From the NCBI GenBank assembly GCA_902512415.1, contig CABXJB010000006.1, forward strand, positions 1 to 39,354: 39,354 nucleotides of DNA, read 5' to 3'. Shown here piece after piece: positions 27,871 to 34,654 of this stretch. Below the pieces are notes generated by a model that saw only the letters and a list, made by a program, of their open reading frames with translations, was not told where the DNA came from and did not search any database. A program made the translations under genes and the position numbers. Numbering within the stretch: position 1 is the stretch's first letter; every line of letters starts with the position of its first letter. Source of the DNA: an uncultured Alphaproteobacteria bacterium. Lineage in GTDB: Bacteria; Pseudomonadota; Alphaproteobacteria; HIMB59; GCA-002718135.

Positions 27871-28074
27871 TATTTTCTCCAATATTTGTTAGTTTTTTAT
27901 TAAGATTCTTGCAAATCATGTTTTTTTTGTACACGTTTTGTTCTCATATTAAAAGTTCTATTTTTGTTCTTTTGAAAAAATTAAGATAATATATTGATAA
28001 ATAATAATATTTTTTATTGATATATATATCTTGAATTATAAAATTCTTTTGATAAATCGTTTCGAATTAAAAAA
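27871..28074. promoter_or_regulatory. Divergent regulatory region between recA and dksA
   Basis: This 204-base gap is the longest non-coding stretch in the window without a tRNA. It holds the GTTC-N7-GTTC box described separately, the GGAG ribosome site of recA (rc of 27877-27880), and AT-rich promoter candidates. On the recA side TAATAT (27951-27946) directly follows the box in transcription order. On the dksA side TATAAA at 28037-28042 could be a -10, though a good -35 is lacking (TTTATT at 28013, 18-base spacer). I see no small ORF or structured RNA in it. Confidence 0.5.
27955..27969 (-). promoter_or_regulatory. Alphaproteobacterial SOS (LexA-type) box at recA
   Basis: The sequence GTTCTATTTTTGTTC is an exact GTTC-N7-GTTC direct repeat (GAAC-N7-GAAC read toward recA). 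This is the LexA-binding consensus described for Rhodobacter, Rhizobium and other alphaproteobacteria. It lies 85-99 bases upstream of the recA ATG and immediately upstream of a TAATAT -10 candidate, where bound repressor would block polymerase. A third GTTC at 27940-27943 lies 11 bases from the box. Whether this genome encodes a lexA cannot be seen here. Confidence 0.65.
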
Positions 28075-28482
28075 ATGGCTAAAATATCAAAAAACTACAA
28101 ACCTAAGCAAAAAGAAAAGTTCATGAATGCAAAGATGAAAGAGTATTTTAAACAAAAACTTCTAAATTGGAAAAATGAACTATTAAAAGAATCCAATCAA
28201 ACTCTTAACAATTTGCAATCTGATAATGAGGCAAAGGCAGATATAACTGATAGAGCTTCTGAAGAAATAGATAGATCATTCGAACTAAGAACTAGAGATA
28301 GAGAAAGAAAACTGATCAACAAGATTAATGCTGCACTTCAAAGAATTAAAGATGGCTCGTACGGATATTGCGAAGAAACTGGTGAACCAATAGGTTTAAA
28401 AAGATTAGAGGCACGTCCAGTTGCAACTTTTAGTATAGAAGCTCAAGAGATGCATGAAAAGGCTGAAAAAAGATTAAATTAA
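28075..28482 (+). CDS. dksA: DksA/TraR-family transcription factor
   Basis: DksA-type proteins enter the secondary channel of RNA polymerase and, with ppGpp, adjust rRNA and amino-acid gene transcription. The 135-residue protein has the coiled-coil tip region (about residues 35-80) with DITDRASEEIDRSFELRTRDRERKLI. The acidic tip motif D-x-x-D-x-A-(S) is present as DITDRAS. The zinc-finger segment is YGYCEETGEPIGLKRLEARPVATFSIEAQE: only Cys99 of the usual four cysteines remains, the others being Thr, Ser and Ala. This cysteine-poor form is common in alphaproteobacteria. The first ATG is used here; Met17 is an alternative start. Confidence 0.9.
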   Translation: MAKISKNYKPKQKEKFMNAKMKEYFKQKLLNWKNELLKESNQTLNNLQSDNEAKADITDRASEEIDRSFELRTRDRERKLINKINAALQRIKDGSYGYCEETGEPIGLKRLEARPVATFSIEAQEMHEKAEKRLN

Positions 28483-28509
28483 TCTAAATAATATATAAAA
28501 GTATCTGTA

Positions 28510-28704
28510 ATGGAAAATTACTCTAGCCTTTTTACGCCTGGAATATATGTTATTAATCCTGAAAAGAAAGATGAATGGGGTATTGGTCAAATACAGTCTT
28601 CAATAAATGACTTTATAACTGTGAATTTTGAAAATGTTGGAAAAAAAACAATTAATCTATCTGAAATCAATCTTGAAATAATTAATATTAATGCAACTAA
28701 CTGA
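28510..28704 (+). CDS. DUF3553 family protein
   Basis: This 64-residue protein matches DUF3553, a small alphaproteobacterial family of unknown function with a beta-barrel (CarD/SH3-like) look. The pattern FTPGIYVINPEKKDEWGIGQIQSSINDFITVNFENVGKKTINL aligns with the family's F-PG--V-HP--P-WG-GQVQS------TVNFE-AGK--I. The adjacent DksA gene, an RNA-polymerase-binding protein, makes a transcription-linked role worth considering, but that is only context. The last 14 bases overlap moaA. Confidence 0.8.
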   Translation: MENYSSLFTPGIYVINPEKKDEWGIGQIQSSINDFITVNFENVGKKTINLSEINLEIININATN

Positions 28705-29683
28705 TCAATTTCTTAGAAAAATAAATTACTTGAGAGTTTCTGTTACCGACAGATGTGATTTAAGATGCGTATATTGTATGAAAGAAAAAATGAATTTTTT
28801 ACCAAAAAATGAAGTTCTTAGCCTAGAAGAGATAGAAAGGCTTTGTGATAACTTTATAGATTTAGGGGTTGAAAAAATAAGATTAACCGGAGGAGAGCCT
28901 CTGGTAAGGAAAAATATAATTCATCTTATCAAAAATCTTAATAATAAAAAAACTTTTACAAACTTAAAAGAAATAACCATGACAACTAATGGCAGCTTAT
29001 TAAAAAAATTTGCGAAAGATTTAAAAAATAATGGAATTAACAGAATTAATGTATCATTAGATACAATTGTAAAAGAAAAATATAAAGAAATTACCCGCTT
29101 TGGAAACTTAGATAACGTTCTAGAAGGTATAGAAGAAGCTGTAAAAAATAATATTAAGGTTAAAATCAATACCGTTGTATTTAAAAATTTTAACGATGAT
29201 AAAATTACAGATCTTATAAATTGGGCAAATAATAAATTATTAGATCTAACATTTATTGAAGTTATGCCTATAGGTGATACAGATATGCCAAGGCACATGC
29301 AGTTTGTTAGTTTAGATAAAATTTTTAAAGAATTAAATAATACTTATAATTTTAATAAATCTGATTATCGGACTAGTGGTCCATCAAATTATTACACAAG
29401 TGAAAAATTAAATATAAAAATTGGATTTATAACCCCGTTATCTAATAATTTTTGCGCAACATGTAATAGAGTTAGAATATCAAGTACTGGAAAATTATTT
29501 ATGTGTCTTGGTCAAAATGATTTTGTAGATTTTAGAGAAATTTTAAGATCTGATAGAGGGGATAATTATATAAAAGATAGAATTAGATTTGCATTAAGTG
29601 TCAAACCTAAGCGTCATGATTTTATTATTAACTCAGAAGTAAAACCGTATATTAATAGACACATGAATGAAACAGGCGGATAA
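28691..29683 (+). CDS. moaA: GTP 3',8-cyclase MoaA
   Basis: MoaA is the radical-SAM enzyme that starts molybdenum-cofactor synthesis by rearranging GTP to 3',8-cH2GTP. The N-terminal cluster motif is CDLRCVYC with Cys22, Cys26 and Cys29. The C-terminal [4Fe-4S] cysteines are Cys255, Cys258 (NFCATCNRVR) and Cys272 (FMCLG). LTGGEPLVR and the C-terminal double glycine (NETGG), needed for activity in the family, are present. It is complete at 330 residues. The other Mo-cofactor genes are not in the window. The start lies inside the DUF3553 gene and the stop shares one base with the nadK start. Confidence 0.96.
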   Translation: MQLTDQFLRKINYLRVSVTDRCDLRCVYCMKEKMNFLPKNEVLSLEEIERLCDNFIDLGVEKIRLTGGEPLVRKNIIHLIKNLNNKKTFTNLKEITMTTNGSLLKKFAKDLKNNGINRINVSLDTIVKEKYKEITRFGNLDNVLEGIEEAVKNNIKVKINTVVFKNFNDDKITDLINWANNKLLDLTFIEVMPIGDTDMPRHMQFVSLDKIFKELNNTYNFNKSDYRTSGPSNYYTSEKLNIKIGFITPLSNNFCATCNRVRISSTGKLFMCLGQNDFVDFREILRSDRGDNYIKDRIRFALSVKPKRHDFIINSEVKPYINRHMNETGG

Positions 29684-30441
29684 TGAAATTTCATTTTACA
29701 TCTTCTAATACTAAAGAAGCTATAAATGCTAAAGAAGAATACATAAGTTTATATTCTCAAAATGAACCTGAATTAGCTGATATAATTATTCCAATTGGCG
29801 GTGATGGAATTCTATTAAAATCTCTGCATGACTTTAATGATCTGAATAAGCCATTTTTTGGTATTAATTATGGCTCAGTTGGTTTTTTAATGAATTCAAC
29901 TAAGGACAATAAGCTAGAGGATCTAATAGAAAATTCTAAATTAACAGAATTAAGGCCTCTTAAAATGATTGCAAAAGATGATAGTGATAAAATTCATGAA
30001 TCAATTGCTTATAACGAAGTATCCTTAATGAGACAAAGTCATCAAGCTTCTAAATTTCTAATTAAAATTAACGATATTACGAGAATGAATGAATTAATTT
30101 GTGATGGAGTACTTGTCTCTACTTCTGCAGGGAGTACAGCCTATAATTTATCAGCTCATGGAAGTATACTTCCATTAGACTCAAAATTATTAGCTTTAAC
30201 TCCTATAAGTGCTTTTAGACCTAGAAGATGGAGGGGTGCCCTACTCTCAGAAAAAAACATAATAAAAATTAATGTACTAAATTTCAAAGATAGGCAAGTC
30301 AGTGTCACTGCTGATAATATAGAATTTAGAAATATTAAAGAAGTAACGATCCAATCATCTTCAGATAAAAGTTGTAAAATTTTATTTGATAATAATCACT
30401 CAATTGAAGATAAAATTTTAAATGAACAATTTGAGTATTAA
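29683..30441 (+). CDS. nadK: NAD kinase
   Basis: NadK phosphorylates NAD to NADP. The 252-residue protein is of the compact type. It has IIPIGGDGILLKSLHDF with the catalytic GGDG, FFGINYGSVGFLMN, AYNEVSLMRQSHQASKFLI, ELICDGVLVSTSAGSTAYNLSAHGSILPL (the family's DG---ST-TGSTAY--SAGG--) and RPRRWRGALL. It overlaps moaA by one base (TAATG) and ends three bases from the convergent VOC gene. Supplying NADP agrees with the use of NADP-dependent IDH, though that is not a specific link. Confidence 0.95.
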   Translation: MKFHFTSSNTKEAINAKEEYISLYSQNEPELADIIIPIGGDGILLKSLHDFNDLNKPFFGINYGSVGFLMNSTKDNKLEDLIENSKLTELRPLKMIAKDDSDKIHESIAYNEVSLMRQSHQASKFLIKINDITRMNELICDGVLVSTSAGSTAYNLSAHGSILPLDSKLLALTPISAFRPRRWRGALLSEKNIIKINVLNFKDRQVSVTADNIEFRNIKEVTIQSSSDKSCKILFDNNHSIEDKILNEQFEY

Positions 30442-30444
30442 AAC

Positions 30445-30822
30445 TTAATCAGAACAAAAAGCACATATTTTATTTCCATCGAGATCTCTAAAATATGCAT
30501 AATAATGCTCATCATGTCTCGGACCAGGCTTACCTTCATCTACCGCACCTAGTTTTAAGGCTAAATGATAGAATGAATCAACGCCTTTTTTTGAGTCAAC
30601 GCTAAAAGTAATCATTGTGCCATTGCCAAATGTTGCTTCTTTTTTATTATGAGGCCTCATAAGATAAAATTCAATTTTATTTAGACTTGTTTTTTTTGCA
30701 TATGCTGAAAACCAACCATCTTCATTTTCAACATTAATTATATTTATAGACTCAAGTAGTGTATCATAAAAAGGTTTACTTTTTTTTAGATCATTTGTGC
30801 CAAGAGTAATAAAACTAAACAT
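30445..30822 (-). CDS. VOC-superfamily (glyoxalase/bleomycin-resistance-like) protein
   Basis: This 125-residue single-domain VOC protein has the N-terminal SFITLGTNDLKKSKPFYDTLL block (beta-strand, then helix). It ends with GKPGPRHDEHYYAYFRDLDGNKICAFC, the usual last VOC strand pair containing the second-half metal ligand region (DLDGNKI). Members are glyoxalases, dioxygenases or drug-binding proteins; small stand-alone proteins like this are usually of unknown substrate. It is divergent from the metallopeptidase gene, sharing the control region with the operator-like repeats. Confidence 0.85.
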   Translation of the reverse strand: MFSFITLGTNDLKKSKPFYDTLLESINIINVENEDGWFSAYAKKTSLNKIEFYLMRPHNKKEATFGNGTMITFSVDSKKGVDSFYHLALKLGAVDEGKPGPRHDEHYYAYFRDLDGNKICAFCSD

Positions 30823-30839
30823 ATATAATATTACATATT

Positions 30840-30889
30840 ATCTATCAAAAAGATCAATAAATATCAGTAAAATTCTATCAAAAAGAATT
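30840..30889. promoter_or_regulatory. Pair of operator-like palindromes before the metallopeptidase gene
   Basis: The 13-mer TCTATCAAAAAGA occurs twice, at 30841-30853 and 30874-30886, exactly 33 bases apart, about three turns of B-DNA. Each copy is the centre of an inverted repeat around the same ATCAAAA spacer: ATCT/AGAT at 30840-30854 and AATTCT/AGAATT at 30871-30889. The pair sits in the 116-base divergent gap between the VOC and metallopeptidase genes, just ahead of a TAAAATAAT stretch that could be a -10. It looks like a tandem binding site for a dimeric regulator. No regulator gene is adjacent. Confidence 0.5.
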
Positions 30890-30938
30890 CTAAAATAATC
30901 TTAGAGTGAACTTCTTTATCGTGGTAGAAAAGGATAAA

Positions 30939-32183
30939 ATGAAAAAAACAATCTTCATTATTTGTCTATTTTTTTTATTTTCAACATCGTTGTTATCTAA
31001 AGAAGAAAAAATTTGTGATTGGATAATCACTGATGGAGATTATCAAAAATATCTGGATGATTTACCTAAATCAGACTTTCATTCTGCCTTTCATGTAGTC
31101 GTTGGCAGTGATGGCAAATGTGCATTTGGATGGCAATGGAATTATACACGACAGAACATGAAATCAACCAGAGGAATACAACAAGATACAGTACAGGGAT
31201 CATTTAATAATTGTGAGAAATGGAGGAAAGGATACGGAATCGATGGTGAATGCAAGCCTTATGATATTGATACAGAAATTGTTTGGAACAAGCCTGAGCA
31301 TAAAATACTGAAGTTACTTACAGAATTACTCGATGAAACAGCTCATAAAAAATTACTCGATGAATTTGCAACAACCTCATATCAGTGTTCAAATTCAAAA
31401 GATGTAAGTATGTGGGAGCTTGATTGTATTATTAATTCTAACGATCCATCAACATTGCAAGAAATCATATACATAGGAGAGGAAAAACGCAATATGTTTG
31501 AACCATGGTCGGTAAGAAAAGATAAAAGTCGACGTTTTTTATTTAAAGCTACCCCTTATGTCTTTGATGCTTATTTCGAAAATGGAAAAATTTTTGAAAT
31601 ACTTATATATTTTGAAAAGGAAAAAAATAAAGGAAAGGCTAAAGCTGAATCCCTTGCCAACAGTTATGCTTTTATGATTGGACAAATGCCTAATGTGCTT
31701 TTACAAAGATTAGACGCTGCACATATTTTTGCAGACATAGAAGGGGTTTCAAACGCTGCGGCTCACGATAGAACAATAGATATACATCCTGCGGGTGAAG
31801 GTGGCTATGAGATTGGAAATGCAATTGAAGAACTTTTTATGCATGAACTTGTTCATGCTTCTTTAGATAAACCAATCTATGGAGTTTACAAACCTATGAA
31901 CAAAAAAAGACATAAAAACGAAACCATTGAATCTAAAAAGCTTAGTTGGAGAGATTGGCGCAAAGCTGTGAAAAAGGATAAAAAAAAATATATAAATGAT
32001 TATGCAAAAACCTCAATGCATGAAGATTTAGCAGAAAGTTTTATTGCTTGGGTAGCTTTACGCTATAAAAGTAAAAGACTTCCAAATATCAAAATACAGG
32101 AAATAGAAAATAACATTCCTAATCGTATTATATTCTTTGATAAACAAAATTTTGACATGTATCCACTTACTCTTAATAATTAA
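30939..32183 (+). CDS. Secreted HELVH zinc metallopeptidase, uncharacterised
   Basis: I do not recognise a named family. I chose the ATG at 30939 (414 residues), because AAGGA sits five bases before it and the protein then starts with a normal signal peptide, MKKTIFIICLFFLFSTSLLS, probably cleaved near residue 20. The longer reading from a GTG at 30906 adds 11 residues ahead of the signal. The N-terminal domain has paired Cys and aromatic motifs (CDWIITDGDYQKYL, CAFGWQWNYTR, NNCEKWRKGYGIDGECKPY, EIVWN). The C-terminal domain has a gluzincin-like HELVHASLD at residues 302-310 and a later MHEDLAESFIAW with candidate third ligands Glu362 or Glu366. Between them lies a Lys-rich linker. The gene is visibly richer in G+C than its neighbours. 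It probably acts in the periplasm or outside the cell. Confidence 0.75.
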   Translation: MKKTIFIICLFFLFSTSLLSKEEKICDWIITDGDYQKYLDDLPKSDFHSAFHVVVGSDGKCAFGWQWNYTRQNMKSTRGIQQDTVQGSFNNCEKWRKGYGIDGECKPYDIDTEIVWNKPEHKILKLLTELLDETAHKKLLDEFATTSYQCSNSKDVSMWELDCIINSNDPSTLQEIIYIGEEKRNMFEPWSVRKDKSRRFLFKATPYVFDAYFENGKIFEILIYFEKEKNKGKAKAESLANSYAFMIGQMPNVLLQRLDAAHIFADIEGVSNAAAHDRTIDIHPAGEGGYEIGNAIEELFMHELVHASLDKPIYGVYKPMNKKRHKNETIESKKLSWRDWRKAVKKDKKKYINDYAKTSMHEDLAESFIAWVALRYKSKRLPNIKIQEIENNIPNRIIFFDKQNFDMYPLTLNN

Positions 32184-32238
32184 AATTCTTTTAATCAATT
32201 TATTTTAATATTAGTTAAATAAATATCTTTCTTTTTAT

Positions 32239-32853
32239 TTAAAACAAATAACCAAATCTTAATCGAAATGAATCTAATTTAATAACTTCTAGATAATCAG
32301 TGTCAGAATAATAAAGATCTAAATCAGTTTCAGAAACACTTAATCCAATAAATGTATTCTTTGTAATTTTTCTACTTAATTCTATGCCCTTAACTTCATA
32401 ATCATGTGTTGAGGTGTCTTCATTTGCGTAATCTGACCAATAAACGTTTAAATCACCTGAGCCGTAAAAAACAGAAGCCAGGTTTCTGCCAATTGAATAG
32501 CCAAGTTTTAATTTATATTCAAACAAATCATCGTACAACAGCCAACCATTTAAATTGGGTATAGCCTTATCTTCTCCAACATCATCTTGAAAATTTGTTT
32601 CAATCCCAACAATTATATCTTTGATTGAGTAGTTATATCCTAAAAAAATACCAGAATTATAAATATTCTTATCTGTTGATACATCATATGGATCATCAGT
32701 CCAAGTATCTGATGTTGCACTTGCACTTAATTTATCTTCTGATTTATAGAATCCTAAATAAAAACCTGACCAATCATCCAGAGTGACTATTTCAGCAAAA
32801 GCAAATTTAAAAAAAAAAATATTACATAAAATCAATAAAAAATATTTTTTCAT
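32239..32853 (-). CDS. Outer-membrane beta-barrel protein (Omp25/Omp31-like)
   Basis: The protein starts at the ATG at 32853 with a signal peptide (MKKYFLLILCNIFFFKFAFA); a GTG at 32868 would add five residues. The mature part begins with DDWSGFYLGFYKSED, the W-(S/T)-GFY-G motif of small alphaproteobacterial porin-like barrels. Alternating strands then follow (GIFLGYNYSI, VGIETNF, YKLKLGYSIG, FIGLSVSET), ending in SFRLRFGYLF with the C-terminal Phe that the BAM complex recognises. At 204 residues it could form an eight-stranded barrel. Function is not known. It is convergent with the metallopeptidase gene. Confidence 0.8.
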   Translation of the reverse strand: MKKYFLLILCNIFFFKFAFAEIVTLDDWSGFYLGFYKSEDKLSASATSDTWTDDPYDVSTDKNIYNSGIFLGYNYSIKDIIVGIETNFQDDVGEDKAIPNLNGWLLYDDLFEYKLKLGYSIGRNLASVFYGSGDLNVYWSDYANEDTSTHDYEVKGIELSRKITKNTFIGLSVSETDLDLYYSDTDYLEVIKLDSFRLRFGYLF

Positions 32854-32938
32854 AAATAATTTTACCACTTATGTGTAATAAGAAATAGATAAATTAATTA
32901 TATCTAATAATTCTGCAAAATATTGATTAGAAAATTAT

Positions 32939-33023
32939 TGGTAGCCTCGGCCGGACTTGAACCGGCACTCCCAAAAGGGCAAGGATTTTAAGTCCTTTGT
33001 GTCTACCATTCCACCACGAGGCC
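32939..33023 (-). tRNA. tRNA-Leu (anticodon UAA)
   Basis: The reverse strand folds into a class II tRNA. The acceptor is GGCCTCG with CGAGGCT (the first pair is G-U). The D stem is GTG/CAC around GAATGGTAGA. The anticodon stem is AAGGA/TCCTT with loop CTTAAAA, giving anticodon TAA, which reads UUA. A variable arm CCC-TTTT-GGG, a T stem GCCGG/CCGGC with loop TTCAAGT, discriminator A and an encoded CCA complete it. The 85-base length and variable arm fit Leu. It lies just downstream of the CinA-like gene on the same strand and could be cotranscribed with it. Confidence 0.96.
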
Positions 33024-33041
33024 AATTAAAAAAAAGTATTA

Positions 33042-33788
33042 TCAGACAATAGAGTATTTGCCACCATTAAATTTTATCATCTTAATAATTTCTTTTTCTA
33101 TTTCATCTAAAGAATTCAATTTCCATGAAGAGATAACAATATTAACGCCTCCCTTTTTTGAAATGAAATTGAAATATGGATAACTACCTATTGAGCAATC
33201 AATAAATTGATTTTGAATATCATTTAAGGAAGGTGCTATCTTACTTTCATATAAGTTAGTATTTATAGTTGTAATTTTTTTGGGGTTACCTTTCTTTAAT
33301 TTTATTAAAACATCTTTAAGCATTTGTTCCATAATTTTAGGAACACCAGGTAAAACAAAAACATTATTTATCTTAAATCCTGGAGCTGCTGTCATAGGAT
33401 TATAAATTAATTCCACATCTGAGGGCATTTTAGCCATTCTCTGTCTACTAATATTAAACTCACCTTCAGGATAATATTTTTTTAAAATATTGTAAGCCTC
33501 AGCATTAGTCTCATATTTTTTATTAAAAGCCTCTGCTAAACTTTCTGAAGTAATATCATCATGTGTTGGGCCAATTCCTCCAGTCGTAAAAACATAATTA
33601 TAAGTTTCACTAAAAAATTTTACTGTGTCTATTATAATTTTTTTTTCATCCTGAATTACTCTTATTTCTTCCAGTTTAATTCCGGAAGCAGTTAAATTTT
33701 TGGCAATAAAGTTCGCATTCGTATCCTGAGTTCTTCCTGACAATATTTCATCACCAATTATTAAAATTCCAGCTGTAAAAAGACTCAT
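33042..33788 (-). CDS. CinA N-terminal domain / molybdopterin-binding (COG1058) protein
   Basis: The 248-residue protein has the MoaB/MogA-like fold of the CinA N-terminal domain: AGILIIGDEILSGRTQDTNANFIAKNL at about residues 7-33, VFTTGGIGPTHDDITSESLAEAF at about residues 66-88, and MTAAPGFKINNVFVLPGVPKIMEQM. In full-length CinA a nicotinamide-nucleotide amidase domain (PncC) follows; here it is absent. Stand-alone COG1058 proteins are common and have been linked to ADP-ribose pyrophosphatase activity and nucleotide clean-up. It is divergent from map. Confidence 0.88.
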   Translation of the reverse strand: MSLFTAGILIIGDEILSGRTQDTNANFIAKNLTASGIKLEEIRVIQDEKKIIIDTVKFFSETYNYVFTTGGIGPTHDDITSESLAEAFNKKYETNAEAYNILKKYYPEGEFNISRQRMAKMPSDVELIYNPMTAAPGFKINNVFVLPGVPKIMEQMLKDVLIKLKKGNPKKITTINTNLYESKIAPSLNDIQNQFIDCSIGSYPYFNFISKKGGVNIVISSWKLNSLDEIEKEIIKMIKFNGGKYSIV

Positions 33789-33851
33789 AAAATATTTTTT
33801 TTTATAATTATCCTGTTATTTAGCAAATAAAAACATTAAATAGAACATTAA

Positions 33852-34646
33852 ATGCAATCTGATAATATCCCAATTCATCAAACAAAAGACTTTGAGAAAA
33901 TGCGGAATGCGGGATACTTAGCTGCTCATGTTTTGGATCAACTATATGAATTAATTAAACCTGGTATTTCAACTTTAGAAATAAATGATTTTTGTCACGC
34001 TCTAATTATTAAAAATAATGCTATCCCCGCACCTCTAAATTATAAAGGTTTTCCAAAATCAGTTTGTACATCAGTCAACCATGTTGTTTGTCATGGAATT
34101 CCAAATGAAAACAAAATTCTCAATACGGGAGACATTATTAATGTTGATGTTACAGTTATACTTGATGGTTGGTATGGAGATAGTTCAAGAATGTTTGTTG
34201 CTGGCAAACCAAATAAAAAAAACTTAAATTTATTAAAAACAACTTATGAATGCCTTCAGATAGGTATAAAAGAAGCACAACCTGGTAACACATTTGGTGA
34301 CATAGGGTATAAAATTCAAGAATATGCAGAGAATAAAAGTTACTCTGTTGTAAGAGATTTTTGTGGTCATGGAATTGGCCAACAATTTCACACTCCTCCA
34401 AGTGTGCTTCATTATGGTAATTTAGGGGAAGGAACTGAATTAAAACCAGGAATGTTTTTTACAATTGAGCCAATGATTAACTTAGGTGATTGGAAGGTTA
34501 AGATTTTAAATGATGGATGGACGGCAGTTACGAAAGATAAATCTTTTTCAGCTCAGTTTGAACACACAATAGGAATTACAGAAAAAGGCAATGAAATTTT
34601 TACATTATCAAAAAACAATACAGATTTTCCAATAAATGATTTATAA
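33852..34646 (+). CDS. map: Methionine aminopeptidase, type I
   Basis: Map removes the initiator Met from new proteins in the cytoplasm. The 264-residue protein has all five metal ligands in family context: Asp in INVDVTVILDGWYGDSSRMF (two Asp), His in FCGHGIGQQFHTPPSVLHY, Glu in FFTIEPMINLG, and Glu in SAQFEHTIGIT. Further family motifs are MRNAGYLAAHVLD near the N terminus and FPKSVCTSVNHVVCHGIPN. A TATAAT at 33803-33808 could be its -10. purB starts eight bases after its stop. Confidence 0.96.
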   Translation: MQSDNIPIHQTKDFEKMRNAGYLAAHVLDQLYELIKPGISTLEINDFCHALIIKNNAIPAPLNYKGFPKSVCTSVNHVVCHGIPNENKILNTGDIINVDVTVILDGWYGDSSRMFVAGKPNKKNLNLLKTTYECLQIGIKEAQPGNTFGDIGYKIQEYAENKSYSVVRDFCGHGIGQQFHTPPSVLHYGNLGEGTELKPGMFFTIEPMINLGDWKVKILNDGWTAVTKDKSFSAQFEHTIGITEKGNEIFTLSKNNTDFPINDL

Positions 34647-34654
34647 AAAATAAT

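Noticed and set aside
27871-27882. RecA start at the upstream TTG
   Set aside because: The TTG overlaps the GGAG ribosome site itself. The ATG at 27870 is correctly spaced and gives the typical RecA N terminus.
30841-30886. Repeated 13-mer as a CRISPR fragment
   Set aside because: There are only two copies, the repeat is too short, the spacing unit is 33 bases in total and no cas gene is near. An operator pair fits better.
32184-32238. Terminator between the convergent metallopeptidase and barrel genes
   Set aside because: Only weak A/T inverted repeats are present, with no GC stem to support a call.
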